From Halobellus rufus (GTDB lineage: Archaea > Halobacteriota > Halobacteria > Halobacteriales > Haloferacaceae): a stretch of DNA of 64,000 nucleotides. Below, piece after piece: positions 9,297-17,590 of this stretch (within the stretch, counting starts at the first letter, position 1; the number at the start of each line of letters is the position of its first letter). The position numbers were made by a program, and so were the translations under genes. The stretch is taken from positions 1 through 64,000 of the forward strand of contig NZ_BBJO01000006.1 in assembly GCF_000739575.1 (NCBI RefSeq), written 5' to 3'. The notes under the pieces are model-generated. The model did not search any database, was not told the origin of the DNA, and was given only the letters and a program-made list of their open reading frames with translations.

Positions 9297-9304
9297 ATTT
9301 AAAT
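9297..9304 (+). promoter_or_regulatory. TATA element for the winged-helix gene
   Basis: ATTTAAAT lies 27-34 bases before the ATG at 9331. This is the spacing of a leaderless archaeal promoter and supports that start codon. Confidence 0.7.
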
Positions 9305-9330
9305 CCTGCCCAGACAAGTTAACAGATGAC

Positions 9331-9636
9331 ATGATAGATCGACTCGAAAAGGAAGTGGATATGCTCGAACGCCACTTACAGGTCCTGAAGATGGTCATAG
9401 AGAGCGAACCGATCGGCATCGTGAAGATGTCGAACGAGACCGGCTACCCGCATCACAAAGTTCGCTACTCCCTCCGCGTCCTCGAGGAGGAGAACCTCAT
9501 CGAGCCGTCGAGCCAAGGCGCGATCACGACCGAGCGAACCGCTGAGTTCGTCGACGAACTCGACGAGAAACTGGACCAGATCGTCGACAAACTCGACGAG
9601 ATGAAGATCGAAGAAGCCGTCGAAGTCGAGAGCTGA
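9331..9636 (+). CDS. small winged-helix protein
   Basis: A 101-residue haloarchaeal protein. Residues about 1-30 are helical (MIDRLEKEVDMLERHLQVLKM). A winged-helix DNA-binding domain follows (PIGIVKMSNETGYPHHKVRYSLRVLEEENLIEPS, shown here only by its outline: helix-turn-helix at about 35-65, wing at about 70-80). The C-terminus is an amphipathic helix (FVDELDEKLDQIVDKLDEMK) suited to dimerisation. It resembles conserved haloarchaeal one-domain regulators whose targets are unknown. Gene context (divergent from purA) and the palindrome at 9250 leave autoregulation possible. Motif text is split: PIGIVKMSNETGYPHHK is the first helix pair and YSLRVLEEENLIEPS the recognition region. Confidence 0.8.
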   Translation: MIDRLEKEVDMLERHLQVLKMVIESEPIGIVKMSNETGYPHHKVRYSLRVLEEENLIEPSSQGAITTERTAEFVDELDEKLDQIVDKLDEMKIEEAVEVES

Positions 9637-9765
9637 ATCCTGCCGGCCGACGCGAGGTCGCCCCGCACTTCGCATCTCTCTGTTCTACGCTGCCCCGAGA
9701 GTGAAACCGACGCCCGCGTTTCGGACAGACGTCGTCGTTCGGAACGAAGGCCGCCTTCGATCCGA

Positions 9766-12024
9766 TCAGAGACCGGGGACGTTCAGGTGGAACTCGCCGT
9801 TTCGCGCCTCGACTAGACAGAGGTGATAGCCCTGTTTTCGCGAGAGCTTGACGTACGAGCGCTTCTTCGACCGCGAGAGGAGGCCGCCGCCGGTCTCCTC
9901 GGTGACCGTCTCCAGCGCGCCCGGCTCGAAGAACGACTCGGTGACGTAGAACCCCGCCGAGAGCGACTCCTCGTCCTCGGCGATGACGCCGGTGTTGCTC
10001 ACGAGAGAACCGACCATCGCCTCGGTGGTCGCGTTCCGGGAGTCGTTGATGTCGGCGACGAACAGCGGATCGCCCATCTTGTCGCGGAAGATGACGTCGA
10101 AGTCGCGTCGTTCGACGCCTTCGTCGGTGTCGACGCCGACGGTGCCGTACAGTTCGATGCGGTCGATCTCCGGGATCGAATCGAAGACGCCGGCCATCGA
10201 CGAGCGGTTGCCGGTCTCGCCGATCTCGTAGAGGAGGTCGGTCACGAGCCACTCCGCGAACGAGTACTCGGTGCTGTCGCGGAGGAACTCCGCGTAGGGT
10301 CGGCCGTCGACGACGAGGCCGTCCGTCTCGAAGGTGGTGTGGTGCTCCAAGCGGAGATTCTTCGCGACGTCTTCCCGAGAGGCGTCTCCGGCGTGGGCGT
10401 GTTCGAGCGTTGCCTCCCCCTTCCGGTCGTAGCGGACGAACAGGTTCGTCCCCGAGAGCGCCTGTTCGGCCGACATCGACGTCTCCCCCGCCGACTCCGG
10501 GCCGCCGTCCAGTTCGGCCTCCAGCCGCTGGACCTCCGCTTTGAGCGTCTCCCGCTCGGCCTCGAGTTCGTCGATCCGATCTCGTTGCTCCTCGCGTTCC
10601 GCTTCGAGCGCGTTCACGCGCTCTTTGAGCTCCTCTCGATCTCCCTGGAGCGAGTCCCGCTCCTCTCGCAGCGCCTCCCGCTCGGCTTCGAGTTCGTCGA
10701 TCCGATCGCGCGCGCGGGAGAGCCGCTTTTTCAAGCGGTCCCCCCCGGCGCTCTGCGCTCCGCCGCCCCCGCTCCGCGGCGCGGCACTCGATTGCGTCGC
10801 GTCGCTTGCGCTCCGGTCGCGCGCACGCTGGCGGGCGGCCTGGCGTTGTTGCAGCTCCGCCACCCGCCCGCTCGCCGACTGCGACGGCGCGTCCCCGGCG
10901 CTCTCCGTCGTTCCGTTGCTGCTCGATTTTTCCGGGTCGAGCGACGGGATCGTCTTCGCCTCCCGCCAGCGCTCCTCGTCGGAGAAGACGCCGTCAGCAC
11001 CGCTTTCGGAGCCCGCGGCCTGCTCGCCCGCCGCCGTGGAGCCCCCGGCAGCGCCTTCGCGTGGAGATGCGTCACCCGCCGCGTCGGCGGTCGCCGTTTC
11101 GGAGTCACGCGCCACGGTCCGCGGGCCGTCCGCCCCGGCGTCGACGGGTTCAGAAGCGGTTGCCTCGTCGCTGCCGTCCGCCGCTTCGGCCTCCTCCTCG
11201 GAGTCGGGCCCGGGGGTCGCGGTATCCTCGTCGACGCCGTCGTCGTCGGCAGTTTCGACCGCGGCCTCGGCGTCGTCTGCCGAGGATCCCGCGTCGTCTA
11301 CCGCTCCGGCGTCGTCTGTCGTTCCGGCGTCGCCGTCCGCTTCCTCGCTCGCGTCTGCGGCCGGTTCGGTGTCCGCGTCTGCTTCCTGTTCTCCGCCACC
11401 GGCATCCTCGCCAGCGTCTTCCTCCCCGGTAGCGGCGGCCGCGGCCGAACCGTCGGGTTCGGACCCGCTGGACTCCGGTTCGGGGCGGTCCGGAATCTCG
11501 ACGAGTTCGACGTCGGCGTCTATCACCTCGTAGATGCCGACCTCGTCGGCGGCGGTCTCGAAGGCCTCATCGCCCGTGAGCAGCCGCTCGGAACTGCCGA
11601 CGAACGCGGCGCTCATCGACTTGCCACCGTGGTAGACGACGTAGTAATCCCCAGAGAGAACGTTTTCGGAGAGCTCGATGTATCCGGTAAAACCGCCGTT
11701 CGAGAGCGTCTGATCGGCGTCCGACAGCGACGTCTGATTCGTGTAGTAGCGTGCCTGCGTCTCCCCGCCGCGTTCCTGCATCGAGAACAGCAGCGGAAGG
11801 CTCGGATCTGCCGCGCGGTACGCGGTCAGTTCGGCGTCCTCGAAATCCTCGATGTCCCCCTCGAAAACGCCGACGACGCGGCCGTTCAGAAAGAACGCCC
11901 ACGTCATCCCGGCGGAGACGGCTCCGCTGAACTCGGCGTCGGCGAGCTCGTGGAGCCCCTCGTATCCGTCCGGTGCGGCGACCGTCTCCCAGTCGGTCAC
12001 CACGTCGATAGTTCGACTGTTCAT
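9766..12024 (-). CDS. coiled-coil protein with DUF7527-like N-terminal domain
   Basis: A 752-residue protein. Residues about 1-195 form a folded domain (WETVAAPDGYEGLHELADA, GRVVGVFEGDIEDF) that I associate with the haloarchaeal family DUF7527. Residues about 196-440 are low-complexity Asp/Glu/Ala/Ser/Thr. A heptad coiled coil of about 75 residues follows (repeated RIDELEAERE and LEAERE units). The last 210 residues are a second folded domain (LFVRYDRKGEATLEHAHAGD to the C-terminal LVEARNGEFHLNVPGL). No signal peptide or membrane span is visible. The architecture suggests a scaffold or cytoskeletal role, but this is inference. The TATA-like AGTATTTG on the minus strand near 12055 supports the start. 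Confidence 0.85.
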   Translation of the reverse strand: MNSRTIDVVTDWETVAAPDGYEGLHELADAEFSGAVSAGMTWAFFLNGRVVGVFEGDIEDFEDAELTAYRAADPSLPLLFSMQERGGETQARYYTNQTSLSDADQTLSNGGFTGYIELSENVLSGDYYVVYHGGKSMSAAFVGSSERLLTGDEAFETAADEVGIYEVIDADVELVEIPDRPEPESSGSEPDGSAAAAATGEEDAGEDAGGGEQEADADTEPAADASEEADGDAGTTDDAGAVDDAGSSADDAEAAVETADDDGVDEDTATPGPDSEEEAEAADGSDEATASEPVDAGADGPRTVARDSETATADAAGDASPREGAAGGSTAAGEQAAGSESGADGVFSDEERWREAKTIPSLDPEKSSSNGTTESAGDAPSQSASGRVAELQQRQAARQRARDRSASDATQSSAAPRSGGGGAQSAGGDRLKKRLSRARDRIDELEAEREALREERDSLQGDREELKERVNALEAEREEQRDRIDELEAERETLKAEVQRLEAELDGGPESAGETSMSAEQALSGTNLFVRYDRKGEATLEHAHAGDASREDVAKNLRLEHHTTFETDGLVVDGRPYAEFLRDSTEYSFAEWLVTDLLYEIGETGNRSSMAGVFDSIPEIDRIELYGTVGVDTDEGVERRDFDVIFRDKMGDPLFVADINDSRNATTEAMVGSLVSNTGVIAEDEESLSAGFYVTESFFEPGALETVTEETGGGLLSRSKKRSYVKLSRKQGYHLCLVEARNGEFHLNVPGL

Positions 12025-12108
12025 CCCTGTGTGTATCGCCGAATCCGGATCAAATACTTTCCGGAGAGTCAGACGGTCGTCGGACGGGTCGAACCGACTC
12101 TCGCTCGA

Positions 12109-13377
12109 TCAATCGCGCCGACGAGCGCACTCGATCAGCGACCGGGAAAGCACGTCGACGGCGACGTCGATCGACGCCTCGTCGACGTCGAACGTCGAGG
12201 TGTGGTGACCGCCCGGGTGATCGGTCCCGACGCCGACGTAGGCGGCGCTGCCGCCGCCCTCCTGGACCCGCTGCATCAGGTACGTCGCGTCCTCGCTCCC
12301 GCCGAGGTGATCCGTGTCTAGGACCGACGTGACGCCGGACGTGTCGCGGGCGACGTCGGCGACGATCTCCCGGAGGTCGTCGTCGCTCTCCGCGGAAGGA
12401 GCCGTGCCGGCGCGCTCGATCTCGACCTCGCAGCCGTGCATCTCCGCGGCGGATCGGAGGACGCGGCGAGCCTTCTCGTCTATGTACTCCATCAGTTCGG
12501 TCGTCTCCCCGCGGACCTCGCCCTCGATGCGGACCCGCTCGGGGACGATGTTCGTCGCCGTGCCGCCCTCGATCACGCCCACGTTGACGCGGGTCGCGCC
12601 GTCGGCGTGCCGCGGGATGCCGTAGAGGTTGCCGATCGCGGTCGCGGCGGCCTGCATCGCGTTCTCCCCGGCTTCGGGGCGCGCCCCGGCGTGAGACGGC
12701 GACCCGCTGAAGGTCGCCTCGAACTGCGAGACGGCGAGGAACCCGTCGATCCCGGCGACGATCTGGCCCGTCGGGTGATCCAGCCCGACGTGTACCGCCA
12801 GCAGCGCGTCGACGTCGTCGAGGTGGCCGGACGTCGCCATCGGCTCTCCGCCGACGATCTTCTCCTCCCCGGGCTGGAAGAACACCTTGAGCGTCCCGTC
12901 GAAGTCGGAGTCGAGGATCGCGTCGAGGACGCCGACGCCGATCGTCGCGTGGGCGTCGTGGCCGCAGGCGTGCATGTAGCCCTCGTTCTCGGAGCGGAAG
13001 CCCGCCGCCGCGGGGGCGTGGTCGGCCTCGGTCGATTCTGTGATCGGGAGGCCGTCGATGTCGACGCGGAGCGCGACGGTCGGGCCGTCGCCGCGCTCGG
13101 CTACCGCGACCGCGCCGGTGTGGCCGCCGTCCAACCGCGCGAGGACGTCCTCGCGCGCACCGGCGTCGCGGGCGCGGTCGAGCCAGTCAGACAGTTCCCC
13201 GTCGTCGGGGACGCCCACTCTGTCGTCGGCGAGGGCTTCGGACCCGACGTAGAGCGCGTCGAGGTCCCGCTTCTCCAGTTCGTCGACGAGTCGCGCGGTC
13301 GTGTAGAACTCACACCACGCCGGTTCGGGGTGTCGGTGTAAGTCTCGTCGGAGTTCGACGAGGTCAGCATCGGTCAT
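12109..13377 (-). CDS. M20D-family amidohydrolase
   Basis: A 422-residue zinc peptidase/amidohydrolase of family M20D, nearest in look to p-aminobenzoyl-glutamate hydrolase subunit A and N-acyl-amino-acid amidohydrolases. Metal-binding motifs: HACGHDAHAT (about residue 138), GEEKIVGGEP and the C-terminal DHPGGHHTSTFD. RVDIDGLPI and GTATNIVPE are also typical. The N-terminus RRDLHRHPEPAWCEF is the family start. The true amide substrate is unknown. The gene is divergent from an NhaC-type antiporter 116 bp away, so substrate uptake and hydrolysis may be linked. Confidence 0.9.
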   Translation of the reverse strand: MTDADLVELRRDLHRHPEPAWCEFYTTARLVDELEKRDLDALYVGSEALADDRVGVPDDGELSDWLDRARDAGAREDVLARLDGGHTGAVAVAERGDGPTVALRVDIDGLPITESTEADHAPAAAGFRSENEGYMHACGHDAHATIGVGVLDAILDSDFDGTLKVFFQPGEEKIVGGEPMATSGHLDDVDALLAVHVGLDHPTGQIVAGIDGFLAVSQFEATFSGSPSHAGARPEAGENAMQAAATAIGNLYGIPRHADGATRVNVGVIEGGTATNIVPERVRIEGEVRGETTELMEYIDEKARRVLRSAAEMHGCEVEIERAGTAPSAESDDDLREIVADVARDTSGVTSVLDTDHLGGSEDATYLMQRVQEGGGSAAYVGVGTDHPGGHHTSTFDVDEASIDVAVDVLSRSLIECARRRD

Positions 13378-13457
13378 ACCGCGAGGTGGTCGCCGGCGCG
13401 TAAAATCGCGTCGGAGCGGGGCGGTAACCCATTTGCAGTTAGATTGATAATGAATTA

Positions 13458-13465
13458 TTTATATT
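13458..13465 (+). promoter_or_regulatory. TATA element for the NhaC-type gene
   Basis: TTTATATT lies 29-36 bases upstream of ATG 13494 in a locally AT-rich divergent intergenic region. Confidence 0.7.
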
Positions 13466-13493
13466 TGTATCGAGATGACTTCGGCGTGGTACT

Positions 13494-15068
13494 ATGAGTG
13501 ACAGTGAGGACAGAGACGTTGACGAAGACCTCTCCGAGGAGGTAGCCGAAACGGAGATCGCCTCAGAGGGACCGCCGGAGATCGAGTTCTACGGCGGCGA
13601 CCTCGTAAGCGCCTTCCCGCTGGCGTTCTTCGTGCTGTGGGCCATCGTACAGAGCGGCCTCCTGCGCATCGGCGACACGACCGGGCTGGTCGCGGGGATG
13701 CTGGTGTCGCTGATCATCGGCCTGTTCCTCGTGAAGGGGTCGTGGCGAGGCTATGCAAACACGATTTTCGAGGGGATGACCCGCCGCGTGGCCGCGACCG
13801 CGGTCGTCGCGTGGCTGTGGGCGGGGATGTTCGCCGAGACCATCCAGGTCGGCGGGTTCGTCGAAGGGCTCGTCTGGGCCGCGAACGCGGCGAACGTCGG
13901 TGCCGGACTGTTCCCCGCCGTGACGTTCATTCTCGCGGGGCTGCTCGCGACCGGGATCGGGACCGGGTACGGAACGACTGTCGCGTTCACGACGCTTTTC
14001 TTCCCGGCGGGCGTCCTCCTGGGGGCGAACCCCGTCCTGATGTTCGGGGCGATCCTCTCGGGAGCCGTCTTCGGGGACAACCTCGCGCCCGTCAGCGACA
14101 CCACCATCGTGAGCGCCGTCACGCAGGACTCCGACATCGGTGGAGTCGTGGCCTCGCGGTTCAAGTACGCGATTCTCGCGGCCATAATCGCGTTCATCGG
14201 ATACCTCGTCGCCGGGCCCGCGATGCCCGGGCTCGACATCTCCGGACAGGCCCAGCAGATCTTCGTCGAGAACAGTGAGCCGGCGGGACTGCTCCACCTC
14301 CTCTCGATGTTCGTCGTCATCGGCACCGCCGTCGCCGGGCGACACATCGTCGAGGCGATCTCGTGGGGCATCATCGTCGCGGCCGTCTTCAACGTCGCCT
14401 TCGGGCTCGCCTCCGTCGCGGAGATGGTCGCGTTCCAGGCCCCGGAGACCCTCGGCATCGCACAGTCGCTGGCGTGGCTCCCGTTCGTCGAGTTGGTCCC
14501 CGCGGGGGAGACCGGGGTCGGCGGGAGTCTCTACGCCGGTGCGCAGGGCTTCTTCCCGCTCATCGTCCTCGTGCTGCTCATCGTCGCCGGCGCGCAGATT
14601 ATGATCCGCGGCGGCGGCTTCGCGGCGCTGCAGGACTGGCTGCTGGATTCCGTCGCGACGAACGTCCGCCGCGCCGAGGTCACGATGGTCCTCGGGACGG
14701 CGCTGGTCAACGCGATGATCACGATCAACACGGCCGCGGAGATCGCCATCGGGCCGTACATCGCACGGCTGGGCGAGCGGTTCAACATCAACGGGTACCG
14801 ACGGGCGAACATCCTCGACGCGAACACCTCGGCGCTGGGATACATCTTCCCGTGGTCGGGCGGTGTCCTCGTGGGGTTCGCGGTCATCCAGGGCCTCCCC
14901 AACGAGTACGAGTGGTTCACTCAGTCGATGGTGGTCAACCCGGCGGACGTCGTGCTGTTCGTGTTCCACGGCTGGGTGCTCGTCATCATCTTCCTGCTGG
15001 CGGCGCTCACCGGCTTCGGGCTGGAGTACACCAGTGACCGCGAATCCGAGGAGGTGGCGCGCGTATGA
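13494..15068 (+). CDS. NhaC-family Na+/H+ (or substrate) antiporter
   Basis: A 524-residue multi-span membrane protein (about 11-12 hydrophobic helices) of the NhaC antiporter family within the ion transporter superfamily. The family signature GAVFGDNLAPVSDTT is present near residue 200. A second conserved half-site, MITINTAAEIAIGPYIA, lies in the C-terminal half. An acidic 30-residue cytoplasmic N-terminus precedes the first helix. NhaC relatives exchange Na+ for H+ or for organic anions such as malate/lactate. The divergent amidohydrolase and the coupled downstream gene leave the solute open. The stop overlaps the next start (ATGA). Confidence 0.9.
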   Translation: MSDSEDRDVDEDLSEEVAETEIASEGPPEIEFYGGDLVSAFPLAFFVLWAIVQSGLLRIGDTTGLVAGMLVSLIIGLFLVKGSWRGYANTIFEGMTRRVAATAVVAWLWAGMFAETIQVGGFVEGLVWAANAANVGAGLFPAVTFILAGLLATGIGTGYGTTVAFTTLFFPAGVLLGANPVLMFGAILSGAVFGDNLAPVSDTTIVSAVTQDSDIGGVVASRFKYAILAAIIAFIGYLVAGPAMPGLDISGQAQQIFVENSEPAGLLHLLSMFVVIGTAVAGRHIVEAISWGIIVAAVFNVAFGLASVAEMVAFQAPETLGIAQSLAWLPFVELVPAGETGVGGSLYAGAQGFFPLIVLVLLIVAGAQIMIRGGGFAALQDWLLDSVATNVRRAEVTMVLGTALVNAMITINTAAEIAIGPYIARLGERFNINGYRRANILDANTSALGYIFPWSGGVLVGFAVIQGLPNEYEWFTQSMVVNPADVVLFVFHGWVLVIIFLLAALTGFGLEYTSDRESEEVARV

Positions 15069-15331
15069 GCCTCCTCGAGAAGTACACGAAGGGCTGGTCG
15101 TTCCGCACGAACAAGCCGTCGTTCGGTGAGGGCGACGAGATCTCGGTGTTCATCACCGAGATCGACGGGGAGACCCCGATCGCTCGCATCGGTGACTCGA
15201 AGCTTCGCGTGCACAACGCGCCCGGCAACCTCGTCGACAAGCGCGTGCTCCTCCGCGTGACGGAGTTCGACGAGAGCGAACACGTCGGCGAGGCGGAGTA
15301 CGTCGAGACGGTCGGCGAAAGCGCGTTCTGA
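15065..15331 (+). CDS. 88-residue TRAM/OB-fold-like protein
   Basis: The ATG at 15065 overlaps the antiporter stop by four bases, indicating translational coupling. The 88-residue product has a basic start (MSLLEKYTKGWSFRTNKP) and then a beta-rich core (GDEISVFITEIDGETPIARIGDSKL, given here as its outline only) like TRAM or OB-fold RNA-binding domains. It ends GEAEYVETVGESAF. I recall similar haloarchaeal proteins (DUF7513) but cannot confirm the number. Whether it acts with the transporter or only shares its mRNA is unknown. A hairpin with a T run at 15345 follows. Confidence 0.75.
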   Translation: MSLLEKYTKGWSFRTNKPSFGEGDEISVFITEIDGETPIARIGDSKLRVHNAPGNLVDKRVLLRVTEFDESEHVGEAEYVETVGESAF

Positions 15332-15350
15332 ACGCGTCCCGTCGTTTTTT
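15323..15350 (+). terminator. hairpin plus T run after the antiporter operon
   Basis: GCGTT-CTG-AACGC overlaps the stop codon and is followed by six T at 15345-15350. This is a plausible archaeal terminator. Confidence 0.5.
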
Positions 15351-15450
15351 GATCGACCGGTGACCGGTACTGAGTCGTCGACTCCTCGATGGCTCGCGTC
15401 GGACGCGACGCGGTGAGAAACAGAGAGAGACCGTCGAGTCCGACGCCGGA

Positions 15451-15783
15451 TTACTTCTGAAGGTGGCCCGCGGGCTTCTGCTGTTCGACCTCGATCTCCA
15501 CGTGTAAGCTCTCGGGGAAGTCCATATGGCCCACCTCGCGGGCGGTGTGGTCGTTGCCGTGGATCTCGAGCTTCCGGGAGTATACGGTGTAGTCCCACGC
15601 CGAGTAGGCGTCGCCGGGCTGTAGCGACTTGTACTGCGGGACCGTGATTCGCTCGGGCGGCTCCGCGTGCGGACCCTTGCACTCCGCGCCCTTGCGTTCG
15701 AGCATCGATTTGAGTTCCGAGACTTCCGATTCGAGTTCGTATCGGTTTCCCGACTGGAAGCGTAGTTTCGTGACGAAGGTCAT
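15451..15783 (-). CDS. uS10-like protein (S10 paralogue)
   Basis: A 110-residue protein with the ribosomal S10 / mL48 fold: MTFVTKLRFQSGNRYELES at the start, then LKSMLERKGAECKGPHAEPP, which matches the S10 pattern of an alpha helix, a K/R-rich loop and a GP-x-P segment. Haloarchaea carry such an S10 relative besides the true rpsJ located with EF-1 alpha. The role is unknown; binding RNA or the ribosome is plausible. ATG 15783 is used because the upstream codons are not conserved-looking. A TATA-like GTATTTTTA (minus strand, 15828-15836) suits a short leader. Confidence 0.8.
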   Translation of the reverse strand: MTFVTKLRFQSGNRYELESEVSELKSMLERKGAECKGPHAEPPERITVPQYKSLQPGDAYSAWDYTVYSRKLEIHGNDHTAREVGHMDFPESLHVEIEVEQQKPAGHLQK

Positions 15784-15827
15784 GGCTGGGGTTTCGCTGG
15801 GATAGCAGATACGTCGTCGCCGAGCGG

Positions 15828-15836
15828 TAAAAATAC
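15828..15836 (-). promoter_or_regulatory. TATA element for the S10-like gene
   Basis: GTATTTTTA on the minus strand lies 45-53 bases before the start codon, giving a leader of about 18-20 nt. Confidence 0.55.
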
Positions 15837-15940
15837 ATCCATAGCCCCGAGCCGCCGTGGCGCGCCGATCCACTGTCGACCGTCTGCGTCCCCTCCAACG
15901 TCCGATAGCCTCTTAACGCCTTACCCGGATTATCTATCTA

Positions 15941-16402
15941 ATGACAGTGGAAGCGGTAAGCGCTGGAGCGATCCTCTTCCGCGACACCCGCGGCGAACGG
16001 GAGTATTTGCTCCTGAAGAGCCGACCGGGGGACTGGGAGTTCCCCAAAGGCGGGGTCGAAGGAGAAGAGGAGCTCCAGCAGACGGCGATTCGCGAAGTAA
16101 AAGAGGAGGCCGGAATCGAGGATTTCCGTCTCATCGACGGGTTCAGAGAGGAGTACGACTACGTCTTCGAGGCCGGCGGGAAGACCATCCACAAGACGGT
16201 CCACCTGTTCATCGCGCGCTCGTTCGAGGCCAGCGCGGAACTCTCGAACGAGCACCGCGACCTCCAGTGGCGCGACTACGAGCAGGCGCTCAACACGATC
16301 ACGCAGGACGGTCCGCGCGAGATCTTCGAGCGCGCCCACGAGTATCTGGACCAACTCGCCGAGGAGAACGGCGAGGTCGAGGACGGCAAGTACCTCGCGT
16401 AA
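15941..16402 (+). CDS. Nudix hydrolase (diadenosine tetraphosphate hydrolase type)
   Basis: A 153-residue Nudix protein. The Nudix box is complete: G at the start of GGVEGEEELQQTAIREVKEE, then AGI (about residues 37-59), with REVKEE supplying the metal ligands. The N-terminus (AVSAGAILF) and WEFPKGG are typical of bis(5'-nucleosyl)-tetraphosphatases, which break down Ap4A and related dinucleotides. A helical tail of about 25 residues follows the domain. It is 18 bases upstream of the next gene and probably shares its transcript. Confidence 0.9.
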   Translation: MTVEAVSAGAILFRDTRGEREYLLLKSRPGDWEFPKGGVEGEEELQQTAIREVKEEAGIEDFRLIDGFREEYDYVFEAGGKTIHKTVHLFIARSFEASAELSNEHRDLQWRDYEQALNTITQDGPREIFERAHEYLDQLAEENGEVEDGKYLA

Positions 16403-16420
16403 GCCCCGGAGCCGACACGC

Positions 16421-17473
16421 GTGTATCCGGGTGACGCCGAGTTCGGCTTCGAACTGCTCGTCTGTCGGTGGGCCGAGGAGTCGTGGCCGCCCGAGGAGCC
16501 GCGGCGCGACGCCGTCGTCGTCGCCAGACAGCTCGGAACCCGCCGGCGGCGGTGGGATACCGTCGTCCTGGAGTGCGATCCCGCTGGGCTCCGAGCGCGG
16601 CGGGAGTTCGGCGAGCGCGAGCTGGATTCGGATCTCCTGCACGTCGTCCGCAACGCGCCGGCCGAGTGGGCGTGGTACCGCGACGCGCTGCCGCATCCGG
16701 GCTACCCGTGGCGCTACGTCCGCGAGGCGATCCACCGCGCCGACGCGCGCGACCTCGTCGAGACGCGTCGGGACGGGAACCGAATCGAGATCCGGCAGGT
16801 CGCGCCCTACCCCGACTGGCTCCGGCGGATCGTCGCCATCGAGAACAAGCCCGATCTGGACGCGTCGGCCGCGCGGGCGCTCGCCGGCCAGTTGGAGCAC
16901 GACGTCGAGACGGCCCTCGCCGACGAGGTGTGGGTCGCGACCGAGGCGACCGGCGAGCGCTTCGAGCCCGCGCTCTTGGAGGACCTCCCGGTCGACGTCG
17001 GCATCGTTGCGCTCTCTGTCGACGTCGACGACGCGGCCGCATCCCACGAGGACGCCGTCGCTGGCGATCGCGACGACCACCTCGATCACCGCGTCGAATT
17101 CGACGGCAGCGTGGAGTGGTACCCCAGCGAAGTGACGCCCGCGGACGCCGCGGCCGACGACGAGCGGCGGCGGCGACGCCTCGAACTCGCCGAGCGCGCG
17201 TACGGGCGCGGCTGGCGCTCCTACCACGAGACGATGCGACCCGACTGCCGGCACTTCGAGCTCCGTCGGTTCGGCAGCGCGCTCGTCCCGAACTGCGCCG
17301 TGAAGCGGAGATCCCAAACCGCCGCCGAGTGCGCCGGCTCCTGCTCGGAGTTCGAGCCGGAACCACCGGCGTGGCGGACGCGCGGCTGGCCGATCGAGGG
17401 CGGCCCCGGCAAGGGCATCAAACGGTTGCTCCGCGAGCGACGCGAGTGGATTCGAGCGCGGGAGTACGAGTAG
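16421..17473 (+). CDS. DUF5787-like protein with nuclease-like motif
   Basis: A 350-residue protein starting at GTG 16421. I recognise the start FGFELLVCRWAE as that of the haloarchaeal family DUF5787. In the middle, RIVAIENKPDLD followed by a helix and VWVATEA looks like the core of a PD-(D/E)XK nuclease (E-N-K as the catalytic E-x-K, then a beta strand). One cysteine lies in the N-terminal strand (LLVCRW) and four lie near the C-terminus (PDCRHF, PNCAVK, AECAGSC). A zinc or iron-sulphur site is therefore possible, as in Cas4/AddB-type nucleases. Function is not established; nuclease activity is my inference. Confidence 0.8.
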   Translation: MYPGDAEFGFELLVCRWAEESWPPEEPRRDAVVVARQLGTRRRRWDTVVLECDPAGLRARREFGERELDSDLLHVVRNAPAEWAWYRDALPHPGYPWRYVREAIHRADARDLVETRRDGNRIEIRQVAPYPDWLRRIVAIENKPDLDASAARALAGQLEHDVETALADEVWVATEATGERFEPALLEDLPVDVGIVALSVDVDDAAASHEDAVAGDRDDHLDHRVEFDGSVEWYPSEVTPADAAADDERRRRRLELAERAYGRGWRSYHETMRPDCRHFELRRFGSALVPNCAVKRRSQTAAECAGSCSEFEPEPPAWRTRGWPIEGGPGKGIKRLLRERREWIRAREYE

Positions 17474-17508
17474 CGCGAACGATGCGAGTGAACCCGTCGT
17501 GAGCGAAG

Positions 17509-17568
17509 CGGACGAGAAGTGACCCGAACGGGCCGGACGAGAAGTGACCCGAACGGGGCGGACGAGAG
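17509..17568 (+). repeat. short tandem repeat, period 25
   Basis: About 2.4 copies of a 25-base unit beginning CGGACGAGAAGTGACCCG fill the gap between two convergent genes. The sequence resembles the spacer DNA often seen between haloarchaeal genes and does not encode anything convincing. Confidence 0.7.
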
Positions 17569-17590
17569 CGCCGCGGATCCGACGTCGACG

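Noticed and set aside
9823..12321. 832-codon plus-strand frame opposite the coiled-coil protein
   Set aside because: It overlaps a well-supported gene in antisense and spans an intergenic promoter; no recognisable motif.
17509..17568. Direct repeats resembling a CRISPR array
   Set aside because: Copies are contiguous with no spacers and there are no cas genes.
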